A stretch of 12,236 nucleotides of DNA from JAHLMP01 sp964608845 (GCA_964608845.1 CAZSPP010000003.1:1-12236); one strand, 5' to 3'; shown: positions 1 through 6,398, numbered from the stretch's first letter. Notes: generated from the letters alone by a model not told the origin. Program-made: numbers and translations.

Positions 1-1224
1 GAGGCACAAAAGTTAGAGGAAAAGGCAGAACAAAAAGAAGAATTAGAAAAGAGTAAAGAAAGTATAGAAATAATCGAAAAAAAGAAGGATGAGATAAAAG
101 AAGAAGAGAAAATAATTGAAGAAAAAAAGGAAGAGGAAATAGAAAAAAGGATAGAAGAAAAGGTAAAAGAAGTTATTAAGGAAGAAAGAAAAGAAAAAAA
201 AGAAGAAAAGGAGGAAGAATTAAAAATTAAAGATATTTTTGAAGAATCCAAACAATTTGAAAAAATTTTTAAGGAAGAAATACCAGAGAAGAAGTTTGAA
301 GAAAAGAAAGAAGAAAGACCAATAGAAAAGAAATTTAAAGAAAAAGAAGAAAAAAGAGGTTTTATCCCAATATTTGAAAAGGAAATAAAAGAAAGTGATA
401 TTGAAAAATTTAGGAATGATATAATATTTGATTTAATAGAGGCAGATGTTGCCTTAGATGTTGCTGAAAAGATATTTGAAGACTTTAAAAAATTAATAAT
501 AGGAAAGAAAGTTAAAATTACTAAAGTAGAGGAAAATATAAAAGAAGCTTTTAAGGAAACAATCCTCAATTTATTAAATATTCAGGAAATTGACATAGAG
601 GAAATAATAAGAAAAAATAAGGAAAATGGAAAAGTTAGCGTTATAGTTTTTCTTGGTTTTAATGGCAGTGGAAAAACAACCACGCTCGCAAAAATTGGAT
701 ATATGTTAAAGAAAAAAGGATTTTCTGTTGTTTTTGCCGCAGGAGATACTTTTAGAGCTGCTTCAATAGAACAAATAGAGGAGCATGCTAATAGATTAGG
801 AATAAAATTAATCAAACAAAAATATGGAGCAGATTCAACTGCAGTAATTTATGATGCTGTAGAGCATGCTAAAGCCAATAAAATAGATGTTGTATTAGCC
901 GATACAGCAGGAAGAAGCCACGCAAATATAAATTTAATGGATGAGCTAAAAAAGATTTGCAGGGTAATAAAGCCAGATTTAAAAATTTTGGTTCTTGATT
1001 CTTTGACAGGAAACGATGTTGTAGAGCAAGCTAAAAGATTCGATAATGCTGTAGGCGTTAATGGAATAATTTTTACTAAAGCAGATGTTTATGAAAAAGG
1101 CGGAGCTATCATTTCAGCTGTATATACAATAAGAAAACCCATCTTATTTTTAGGAACAGGACAAGAATATGAAGATATTGAAAAGTTTGATGCTAAAAAA
1201 ATAATAGAAAACATTTTTGATTAA
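1..1224 (+). CDS. ftsY: Signal recognition particle receptor FtsY, 5'-truncated
   Basis: SRP receptor GTPase that docks ribosome-SRP complexes at the membrane. The frame is open from base 1, so the start lies upstream; 407 residues are visible. Residues 1-118 are an extremely Lys/Glu-rich, low-complexity tail. Residues about 120-210 fit the helical N domain. The G domain follows: P-loop GFNGSGKTTT from 219 (Lys225), GDTFRAA from 248, DTAGR 301-305, TKAD 359-362, then KGGAIIS and the closing GTGQEYED (385-392). The single NG domain without a C-terminal M domain, the charged N-terminal tail and the GTGQEYED ending separate FtsY from SRP54. The tail is longer and more repetitive than in many archaeal FtsY proteins, and its coding strand is almost pure purine. 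The stop lies 1 nt from the convergent zinc-ribbon gene. Identity is near certain; only the true start is unknown. Confidence 0.96.
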   Translation, partial: EAQKLEEKAEQKEELEKSKESIEIIEKKKDEIKEEEKIIEEKKEEEIEKRIEEKVKEVIKEERKEKKEEKEEELKIKDIFEESKQFEKIFKEEIPEKKFEEKKEERPIEKKFKEKEEKRGFIPIFEKEIKESDIEKFRNDIIFDLIEADVALDVAEKIFEDFKKLIIGKKVKITKVEENIKEAFKETILNLLNIQEIDIEEIIRKNKENGKVSVIVFLGFNGSGKTTTLAKIGYMLKKKGFSVVFAAGDTFRAASIEQIEEHANRLGIKLIKQKYGADSTAVIYDAVEHAKANKIDVVLADTAGRSHANINLMDELKKICRVIKPDLKILVLDSLTGNDVVEQAKRFDNAVGVNGIIFTKADVYEKGGAIISAVYTIRKPILFLGTGQEYEDIEKFDAKKIIENIFD

Positions 1225-1225
1225 A

Positions 1226-1315
1226 TTATTCATCAAAAGGCTCACAAACAAGGCAAATCCAAGAATCTCCTAATCTTTCCATTTTACTTCCACATATTGG
1301 ACATTTAGGTACCAT
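1226..1315 (-). CDS. 29-residue zinc-ribbon microprotein
   Basis: A very small reading frame that length cut-offs would miss. It encodes MVPKCPICGSK at the N terminus, then WICLVCEPFDE at the C terminus. Two CxxC knuckles (Cys5/Cys8 and Cys21/Cys24) are separated by 12 residues, which is what one zinc ribbon needs. The ATG is preceded by GGTGA at a 9-nt spacing, and that site overlaps the TGA stop of the upstream gene at 1325. The two genes are therefore probably cotranscribed and translationally coupled. The N-terminal CPxCG-x(n)-CxxC pattern resembles the zinc ribbon of archaeal Sjogren-autoantigen-like (SSSCA1-type) proteins, but no other domain is present. Function is unknown; a nucleic-acid or protein adaptor is a guess. 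It fills almost all the space between two confident genes, which supports it being real. Confidence 0.72.
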   Translation of the reverse strand: MVPKCPICGSKMERLGDSWICLVCEPFDE

Positions 1316-1324
1316 AATTTTGTT

Positions 1325-2503
1325 TCACCTTAATGTTATATTTAAATTCTTAATATAAAAGCTTGAATTATCGACAGATTTTACAATAACTTTGTTATAT
1401 CCTGCAAAGCAAAGATGAGGATAGAGATTATATTCATATTTCTTTTCTTCTATTATTCCATAAGCAACTTGGTATACTCTTTTATTTTCATTTTCTATAA
1501 GAACAGCAAACCCTCCAGGATTTATAACGCGCTCAACCTCAAAAATTATCTTACCAGGACTTCTATGTAAGTTATCATAATCATAAGAAGATAAAACAAA
1601 CTCTTTTTCTGCTGTTTTGTAATTTATTTTGTTGTAATAGAATGTTAATTTTCCATAGCCTTCAAAGTTTCCATCTTCAGCAATAAACTCTATCTTATTT
1701 TCCCATCTCTTTAAAACATTTTGATCAAAGTAAATATCTTTTACTGCAGTTTCCATCTCTCCAGAAAAAACCTCTTTATCATTTATTCTTATGCTCAATT
1801 TTCCACTATGTTCTTTCAAATCTAAACTTATTCTTCCTTGCCTTTTTGTTAGGCTATTGTATTCTTCATCTGATATGTTAAACTTATATTCGCTTTTTCT
1901 CGCATATAATTCCTGAGAAGTTATCTTAATGTTTTTTAAAATATAAACAGAAGGGGCCCAGATCTTCCAACCAGAGCTTCTTGTAATCATTTCAATTTTA
2001 TTTTTATCTTTTAATAATGTTTTATTTAAGCTGAAAATATAATTTCCTGTTGTTAAAACTTTATCATTTATGACATAATCATTTAGTTTTATGATTAGAC
2101 TTCCATATCTATTAGTATCATAAACAAAAAAGCTTAGGTAAGTTGAAATTGTGTTATCAAGATCAACATCAAAATTTATTTCCAATTTGTTTGAACCAAA
2201 AAGAAGACCATTATACAATCTTTTATCACTAAGGCTTTTCAATACATCTACTGCTTTATAAACAGTTGATATATTTCTGAATTCAACATTTCTCCAAATC
2301 TCTTCAGTTACAGCACCAACAAAAACAGCTCCACTTTCTGATTTTTCTGGAAATGTTGTTGGAGATATTTCAGGTGGATATTGATTATATCCTCTCGGGT
2401 ATCCTGGTTGCGATGGAAGATATATTTGAGCTCCGCCGAAAAATATAAATAGTATAACAATCATTGCAATTCCTATACCAAGCCACAAAAGAAAATCATT
2501 CAT
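1325..2503 (-). CDS. Membrane-anchored extracytoplasmic protein with beta-rich repeats
   Basis: A 392-residue protein of unknown function. Residues about 3-22 form one hydrophobic segment (LLWLGIGIAMIVILFIFF), followed by a Pro/Tyr/Gly-rich linker to about residue 50. The rest is hydrophilic and beta-strand-like, so a single N-terminal anchor with the bulk outside the cell is likely. The outer part seems to hold three related units of about 90-110 residues, each with a strand pattern of the type G-x-hydrophobic-x-I-x-hydrophobic-N (near SLIIKLND, KLSIRIND and FAVLIENE) followed by a N-K-I/V strand. This looks like tandem beta-sandwich domains, possibly binding or structural; no catalytic motif is seen. 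I place the start at ATG 2503: the GTG at 2512 lies inside the ribosome site AGTGAT. The zinc-ribbon gene follows 9 nt downstream. Confidence 0.75.
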   Translation of the reverse strand: MNDFLLWLGIGIAMIVILFIFFGGAQIYLPSQPGYPRGYNQYPPEISPTTFPEKSESGAVFVGAVTEEIWRNVEFRNISTVYKAVDVLKSLSDKRLYNGLLFGSNKLEINFDVDLDNTISTYLSFFVYDTNRYGSLIIKLNDYVINDKVLTTGNYIFSLNKTLLKDKNKIEMITRSSGWKIWAPSVYILKNIKITSQELYARKSEYKFNISDEEYNSLTKRQGRISLDLKEHSGKLSIRINDKEVFSGEMETAVKDIYFDQNVLKRWENKIEFIAEDGNFEGYGKLTFYYNKINYKTAEKEFVLSSYDYDNLHRSPGKIIFEVERVINPGGFAVLIENENKRVYQVAYGIIEEKKYEYNLYPHLCFAGYNKVIVKSVDNSSFYIKNLNITLR

Positions 2504-2619
2504 TTTAATCACTAATAAAATTTTGCAATATTTCTAAGTTAATTTTGATTAATTAAAAATTAAAATCTTGAAAACATCACTTGAGGATATTTCGATTAAA
2601 GTAAAAATGTAAAATGAGA

Positions 2620-3945
2620 TTATATTAAAAATTTCTTAAAATCTTCAGAATCAAACAGCAAAATATCTGGTTCTTTAAATTTTTCCTTAAAACTTTTTGC
2701 AAAGATGGCATAAACCTCTTTTCTTCTCGGAAAATTAACTAATTTCGCCTTTTCTTTCAGGTCATTTAAAATTTTCTCTGCATTTACCTTATCCTGCCAT
2801 TTACATTCTGCAAACAAAATCTCTTTTGTTTGGTCGTTTAAAGCTACAATATCTATTTCTTTCTCTTTATACCACCATCTCCCTATTCTTGTCAAGGGGA
2901 AGATTTTTGAATCTATTATAAATTCGCGACATATATCTTCAAATGTCTTCCCGACATATGCATTAATCTCTTTCTTAATAGAATCAAAAACTTCTTTTTC
3001 CAAACCCTGCTCTATTAGAGATTTATTTTTGAAAACAAATTTAAACCAAAACTTGTAAAAATTATCTTTAATTTTGTATCTCGTTGTTTTTGTTTTAATT
3101 TTCTTTTCAGTAATCGGTGTTTCTTTTTCAATAATTCCAACCCTTTCTAAAATTAATAGATACTTGGGCAATTTATGGCTTTGTATTTTACTAAATTCAG
3201 CAATTTCAGCAAACTTTGTATAACCTTGGGTTATAGCAAGCAATATTGACACATAAGGTGCAGGAGATCTAAATTCTTCAAATAAAAGATTTAATGGTTC
3301 ATTATATAGAAATGCTGTTTTGTTCAGAATTTTATTTTTTATATTTTCATTTATTCCTATTTTAGGATCAAATTCTTCAAGATACCTCGGAATACCGCCA
3401 AGAATAGCATAAGCTTCTACCAATTTTTCAAAATTGTAGTTCGGAAAAAAATTCTTTATATATTTGAACTTTAAAGGCATAACTTGCATTTCAAAGGTTT
3501 TTCTTCCGTAGAGGGCAGAACCATATCCCATGGATATTTTGTATATTGTTGAAATTATTGAGCCGCAAAGAATTATTTTCTTGTCAGTATCTTTTATCTT
3601 TTCCCACCATCTTTGCAGCATAGAAGGCCAAGCTTTATTTATAAGATATAGATATTGAAATTCATCAATTATGATAATTTTATATTTACTTTTGTATAAA
3701 AATTCAAAAAAATCTTCCCATGTACTGAATTTTACAAAATTATCTGGTACCTGTTTTGCAAGTATATCAAGTATATTTTCAGAAATGTCTGCTAGTAAAT
3801 AAAGTGCATTATTCCTTTTAGCAAACTCTATTAAAAGCCTACTCTTTCCTACTCTTCTTCTCCCATAAATTAACGCAAGTTCTGCTTTTTTTGATTTTGT
3901 AATTTCCATAAGTTTATTTAATTCTTCATTTCTGTCGATAAACAT
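2620..3945 (-). CDS. DUF234-type archaeal ATPase with PD-(D/E)xK nuclease domain
   Basis: Member of the large archaeal AAA-like ATPase group that joins an N-terminal STAND/Orc-like ATPase to a C-terminal nuclease-fold domain; its biological role is unsettled. Numbered from ATG 3945 (441 residues): Walker A GRRRVGKS at 28-35, Walker B IIIIDEFQYL around Asp94, and a winged-helix-like middle part containing KFAEIAEFSKIQSHKLPKYL. The C-terminal domain carries EIDIVA (Asp365) and AECKW (Glu380, Lys382), a full D...ExK nuclease motif. Possible ATGs lie at 3972, 3960, 3951 and 3945. I prefer 3945 (MFIDRNEEL, the usual family start); 3951 is also possible, because the TATA box at 3974-3982 puts the transcript start near 3951. 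Such genes often occur singly and vary between strains, in keeping with the gene-poor flank. Confidence 0.9.
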   Translation of the reverse strand: MFIDRNEELNKLMEITKSKKAELALIYGRRRVGKSRLLIEFAKRNNALYLLADISENILDILAKQVPDNFVKFSTWEDFFEFLYKSKYKIIIIDEFQYLYLINKAWPSMLQRWWEKIKDTDKKIILCGSIISTIYKISMGYGSALYGRKTFEMQVMPLKFKYIKNFFPNYNFEKLVEAYAILGGIPRYLEEFDPKIGINENIKNKILNKTAFLYNEPLNLLFEEFRSPAPYVSILLAITQGYTKFAEIAEFSKIQSHKLPKYLLILERVGIIEKETPITEKKIKTKTTRYKIKDNFYKFWFKFVFKNKSLIEQGLEKEVFDSIKKEINAYVGKTFEDICREFIIDSKIFPLTRIGRWWYKEKEIDIVALNDQTKEILFAECKWQDKVNAEKILNDLKEKAKLVNFPRRKEVYAIFAKSFKEKFKEPDILLFDSEDFKKFLI

Positions 3946-3973
3946 TACCATAATAATCATTATTATAATCATG

Positions 3974-3982
3974 TATTTAAAA
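3974..3982 (-). promoter_or_regulatory. TATA box of the DUF234 ATPase gene
   Basis: On the minus strand this reads TTTTAAATA. Its centre lies about 27 nt before ATG 3951 and 33 nt before ATG 3945, so transcription should start within or beside the run of alternative ATGs. This argues against translation from 3972 and for a leaderless or nearly leaderless mRNA. Confidence 0.5.
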
Positions 3983-4034
3983 CTTTTTATTCATTTCTGA
4001 ATACCTTTCATGTCCTTTAAATCTATGGATTTGT

Positions 4035-4059
4035 TTTTAAGTGAAACTTTTAAGTGAAA
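4035..4059. repeat. 12-nt direct repeat upstream of the DUF234 gene
   Basis: The 12-mer TTTTAAGTGAAA occurs twice, at 4035-4046 and 4048-4059, one base apart. The 13-nt period puts the copies slightly over one helical turn apart, about 55-85 nt upstream of the DUF234 TATA box. It may be a paired regulator site or simply a small slippage duplication. Apart from this, 3983-4199 shows nothing I can call: it is AT-rich with no sustained reading frame. Confidence 0.4.
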
Positions 4060-4199
4060 AATAATGTTTTTATCGAATTTAACCAAAAAACAGTAAAAAG
4101 AAGAGAAATTGGTTTTTTAATATTTTTTATTGTAAATCTTTGGTGAAGCATTATTTGTGATTGGGAATAATTGAATTCAGGAGGTTTATAAGTAATTTT

Positions 4200-4448
4200 C
4201 TAGGCTTCTTCCAATCTAACTTTAGGAAAAATTATATCATGAAAACCACATGATTTGCAAAAATTGACATTACTATAAGTTTCATTACCTATCATTCCTC
4301 TGTCAGCTACCTTATACATCAGCAGCTTAGGCATACTTTAACCCATATTTCAGTTTTTTAGTGCTATTCTATATATCAAAAATAAAATATTAGAAGCAAT
4401 TTGTTTATTTCTGTTGAATAAACTATCAACTTTAAATAAGTCTAGCAT
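4200..4448 (-). pseudogene. Decayed reading frame with a CxxC end
   Basis: One minus-strand frame runs for 83 codons from ATG 4448 to the TAG at 4200 and is broken by TGA at 4350-4352 and TAA at 4338-4340. Before the stops it reads MLDLFKVDSLFNRNKQ and continues with a hydrophobic helix. After them, from ATG 4334, it gives 44 intact codons starting MPKLLMYKVADRGMIG and containing FCKSCGFHD. A TATATA-like box at about 4369-4377 could start a transcript shortly before ATG 4334, so the 44-codon part may be a live small gene rather than debris. One CxxC pair alone cannot complete a zinc ribbon unless the protein dimerises. I do not recognise the family; a transposase or zinc-ribbon remnant is possible but unproved. 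Confidence 0.32.
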
Positions 4449-4533
4449 TTTATTTAATTTTTATTTTTAGTCAAATACCACTTACCTAAAAGCTTACAGC
4501 AATAAATTAATCACGAAATGCTAATTTAATAAC

Positions 4534-4610
4534 AAGGTATTATTTATTTCTTATTTTGATATCGGAACGACGGTCCACAAGGTATTATTTCTTCTTTGAT
4601 ACCAGAACGA
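4534..4610. repeat. Imperfect 32-37-nt tandem duplication at a gene's 3' end
   Basis: The segment 4579-4610 is repeated with changes at 4534-4570; both begin AAGGTATTATTT and end in GAACGA. In the membrane-protein gene the inner copy is read as RSGIKEEIIPC, while the outer copy is read in a shifted frame as FRYQNKK followed by the TAA stop at 4544. The duplication has therefore supplied the present C-terminal residues and the stop codon. Confidence 0.55.
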
Positions 4611-5128
4611 GTAGTTATATAGCAAATATAGTCGATTGGGATACCAACGCATTCTGTATAATAAGAATCCATAACCAGCCAACTATGTTTTTTTAAGCCT
4701 ATGCAAGTACATTTTTGACTAAAGTAGCTAAAAAAGCTACTCTGGTCACATTCCGGAAAGGGAAATATCATAATCAAAAAATATATAATCACAAGTAACA
4801 CCAATGTTACTACTTTCTTCTTAGAGTATTCTTTTAATATTGAGATTAGAATTATAACGTAAGCGATGAAAAATATATGGAAAAATAAGGATATGTAAGT
4901 AAAAATAGAAATAATAAAAAATAAGGAAACACCGATTATAAAAAACAAGACGAATAAACCCATTTTCCTCCAATCCATTTTAGAGTATTCTTTTAAGATT
5001 AGAACGATAATTATAGAATAAGTAATGAAAAATATAGGTAAAAATTCGACACAATAAATCTTAGGAATAATAAAAAATAAGAAGGTACCAATCATAAAAA
5101 ACAAAAAGAATAAACCATTTTTTTCCAA
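4544..5128 (-). CDS. Small membrane protein with internal duplication and Cys-rich tail; start frameshifted
   Basis: A 194-codon frame of unknown function. Five hydrophobic segments lie near residues 5-22, 29-46, 57-75, 80-98 and 106-123, followed by a 70-residue, probably external tail with six cysteines (127, 140, 142, 160, 169, 184), including KCTCIG and TECVGIP. Residues 1-50 and 51-103 are copies of each other, each ending LKEYSK. The second copy begins MDWRKMGLF; the first can begin only at TTG 5128 (EKNGLF), because the matching ATG at 5133 (MDWKKM) is out of frame by one base. A TATA box centred 27 nt before ATG 5133 shows the expected leaderless start is that ATG. So either TTG 5128 is used, slippage on the A7 tract restores the frame, there is a sequencing error, or the gene is newly broken. 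The Cys-rich tail resembles lipid-side or envelope domains of unknown role. Confidence 0.55.
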   Translation of the reverse strand: MEKNGLFFLFFMIGTFLFFIIPKIYCVEFLPIFFITYSIIIVLILKEYSKMDWRKMGLFVLFFIIGVSLFFIISIFTYISLFFHIFFIAYVIILISILKEYSKKKVVTLVLLVIIYFLIMIFPFPECDQSSFFSYFSQKCTCIGLKKHSWLVMDSYYTECVGIPIDYICYITTRSGIKEEIIPCGPSFRYQNKK

Positions 5129-5133
5129 TCCAT
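4823..5133. repeat. Tandem duplication of a 52-codon unit
   Basis: The two units are 4978-5133 and 4823-4978 (minus-strand reading). Each starts with ATGGATTGG and ends just after a shared segment (TAGAGTATTCTTTTAA on the plus strand). They remain clearly alike at the DNA level, so the duplication is fairly recent. The first unit is 155 bp against an expected 156 because one G is missing in the run after the A tract (GG against GGG near 5115). Confidence 0.8.
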
Positions 5134-5155
5134 AATTAAATTAGTTGAAATAAAG

Positions 5156-5165
5156 AAATATAAAA
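5156..5165 (-). promoter_or_regulatory. TATA box for the duplicated membrane protein
   Basis: The minus strand reads TTTTATATTT, centred about 27 nt upstream of the A of ATG 5133. That is the spacing of a leaderless archaeal mRNA and marks ATG 5133, not TTG 5128, as the original start codon. Confidence 0.5.
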
Positions 5166-5312
5166 GATTTGATAACTTAAAATCCTTCCAATCCTTTATT
5201 TTCTTAAATTTCTTTTAATGCAACCTCTTTTTAAGTCTCTTATGAGTTTTAAATTTCGAATTCAAAAATATTAAATTCTTCAGTTTTGATATGAATTAAT
5301 AAGCTTAGATAA

Positions 5313-5419
5313 GCTGGGGTAGCCAAGCGGTTAAGAGGATTAATAAGCGCAGGCCTGCTAAGCCTGTTCCCTTTTTGGGTTCGTGGGTTCGAATAGCAAA
5401 GAAAATCCCACCCCCAGCG
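5313..5419 (+). tRNA. tRNA-Ser(GCU) with insertions in the D arm and T loop
   Basis: The acceptor stem is perfect: GCTGGGG (5313-5319) pairs with CCCCAGC (5412-5418), and G73 is at 5419; no CCA is encoded. The anticodon stem CAGGC/GCCTG encloses CTGCTAA, giving anticodon GCT (5357-5359). A CCC-T5-GGG variable arm (5369-5379) is the class II arm expected for serine. The T stem is GTGGG (5383-5387) with CCCAC (5407-5411). Two extra pieces break the model. About 11 nt at 5336-5346 sit inside the 3' side of the D stem; removing them restores GGC to pair with GCC. About 12 nt lie in or beside the T loop (5395-5406, or shifted up to 2 nt left); removing them restores TTCGAAT. Without both the RNA is 84 nt, normal for tRNA-Ser. 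A TATA-like AAATATTAAA lies at 5266-5275. The insertions are probably non-canonical introns, though a decaying gene is possible. Confidence 0.85.
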
Positions 5420-5427
5420 TGATTAAA

Positions 5428-5437
5428 TTTATAAATA
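5428..5437 (+). promoter_or_regulatory. Possible TATA box after the tRNA gene
   Basis: TTTATAAATA fits an archaeal TATA element and would start a transcript near 5458. That RNA would run through about 100 nt without a reading frame before the gene at 5559, which has its own closer box. It could be an alternative promoter or an untranslated small RNA start; the base composition alone makes chance likely. Confidence 0.2.
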
Positions 5438-5531
5438 ATGGTTTAAAAGTTAGAGGGTTGTTAACTAATTAATTAAGAAGAAACTTACAAGATATGAAAT
5501 TTAAAGAGATACGACTTTCTCCAAATAATAA

Positions 5532-5540
5532 TTTAAAAAT
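5532..5540 (+). promoter_or_regulatory. TATA box of the EEP-family gene
   Basis: TTTAAAAAT is centred about 23-24 nt upstream of ATG 5559, and no ribosome site precedes that ATG. Together these indicate a leaderless transcript starting at or next to the start codon. Confidence 0.45.
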
Positions 5541-5558
5541 TATTTAGATATACATTGT

Positions 5559-6293
5559 ATGCGAAGAAAATTAACTATACTCTGTTGGAATGTTAACAAA
5601 GCTTCAGTAAATAGGAAGAATTTGTGGAACAAACTGAAAAGAATTAAATTTGAAGTCTGTGCACTTCAAGAAGTTAGGAAAATTCCTGAATTTTTTAAGG
5701 AAAACTATAATATAGTAAAAAAAGGAGAAGTCGCGTTTCTGATAAAAAAAAGTATTAAGTATATGAAAGTCAAAACACCTCTCGATAGGAGAGGATGCTT
5801 AACATTAAAGTTGATTATAAATAAAAAAAGCATTTTTATAACCAACGTTTATTTTATGCATTACACTAGTCCTCATGTATGGTATCCTCAATTCTATAAG
5901 AAAGTGTTGAAATATCTTAAAAAATCTAGAAAAAATGGTTTACTTAAAAAATATATAATAATATGCGGAGATTTTGAAAATGCAAGGAATTTTAAACCTC
6001 CGTATAAAGCAATATCTAAAATGTTAATAGATTTTATTAAAGAATTAGAATCGCTTGGTTATTATGATGTAGTTAGCTACAGATATAGAAATAGTGGAAA
6101 TAGCTTATGGACTTTTAAGATACCTCGCAAATCTAAGAAAGGTTATAATTACTATCAATTAGATTATTTTTTTGCTCCAAAAGAATTAAAAATAATACAA
6201 TCAAGGCTTGCACCATCGAATATTACAAGAAAATATTCCAATACCACCAGAATATCAGATCATAGATATATTATGGTAAAAATATTAGTATAG
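5559..6293 (+). CDS. Endonuclease/exonuclease/phosphatase (EEP) family protein
   Basis: A 244-residue, metal-dependent EEP-fold enzyme; the fold includes ExoIII/APE nucleases, sphingomyelinases and inositol phosphatases, so the substrate cannot be named. Landmarks in order: WNVN (Asn11), LQEV (Glu38), TNVYFMHYTSPH around 95-106, ICGDFEN (Asp138), LDYFFAP (Asp202) and SDH (Asp234, His235). All the usual metal and catalytic positions are present except one: the normal GDxN has Asn two residues after Asp, whereas here that place is Glu140 and Asn141 follows it. No signal peptide or membrane segment is seen, so it should be cytoplasmic. The length fits a bare EEP domain. The basic surface (many Lys/Arg) would suit a nucleic-acid substrate, but this is inference. 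The gene stands alone after the tRNA, with leaderless-type spacing. Confidence 0.85.
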   Translation: MRRKLTILCWNVNKASVNRKNLWNKLKRIKFEVCALQEVRKIPEFFKENYNIVKKGEVAFLIKKSIKYMKVKTPLDRRGCLTLKLIINKKSIFITNVYFMHYTSPHVWYPQFYKKVLKYLKKSRKNGLLKKYIIICGDFENARNFKPPYKAISKMLIDFIKELESLGYYDVVSYRYRNSGNSLWTFKIPRKSKKGYNYYQLDYFFAPKELKIIQSRLAPSNITRKYSNTTRISDHRYIMVKILV

Positions 6294-6376
6294 GTATACA
6301 AAGAAAAACAAGATTTAAAAGAATGTCAAATTTTTACAAAAAGGAAAAATATACAGAAAACCAAAACTTCTAAGAA

Positions 6377-6397
6377 TTAAAAAAGAAAAATAAAAAT
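6377..6397 (-). terminator. U-tract terminator of ef1a
   Basis: Read on the minus strand, the 20 nt just after the ef1a stop are almost all T, in three runs of five, five and six interrupted by single bases, with no hairpin needed. Archaeal RNA polymerase terminates at such oligo-U tracts, and the position 2 nt after the stop codon of a highly expressed gene supports the call. Confidence 0.5.
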
Positions 6398-6398
6398 C

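Noticed and set aside
1..360. Repetitive purine-rich tract taken as a DNA repeat array
   Set aside because: It is the Lys/Glu codon-rich coding sequence of the FtsY N-terminal tail; there is no fixed period.
582..815. A 77-codon minus-strand reading frame
   Set aside because: It lies opposite the conserved P-loop region of FtsY and is a shadow of it.
4081..4120. Inverted repeat AACCAA ... TTGGTT followed by a T run, like a terminator
   Set aside because: The stem is only 6 bp with a loop of more than 20 nt, and no plus-strand gene ends there.
4180..4185. A perfect ribosome-binding-like GGAGGT on the plus strand
   Set aside because: No start codon with a reading frame follows; TAA appears within a few bases.
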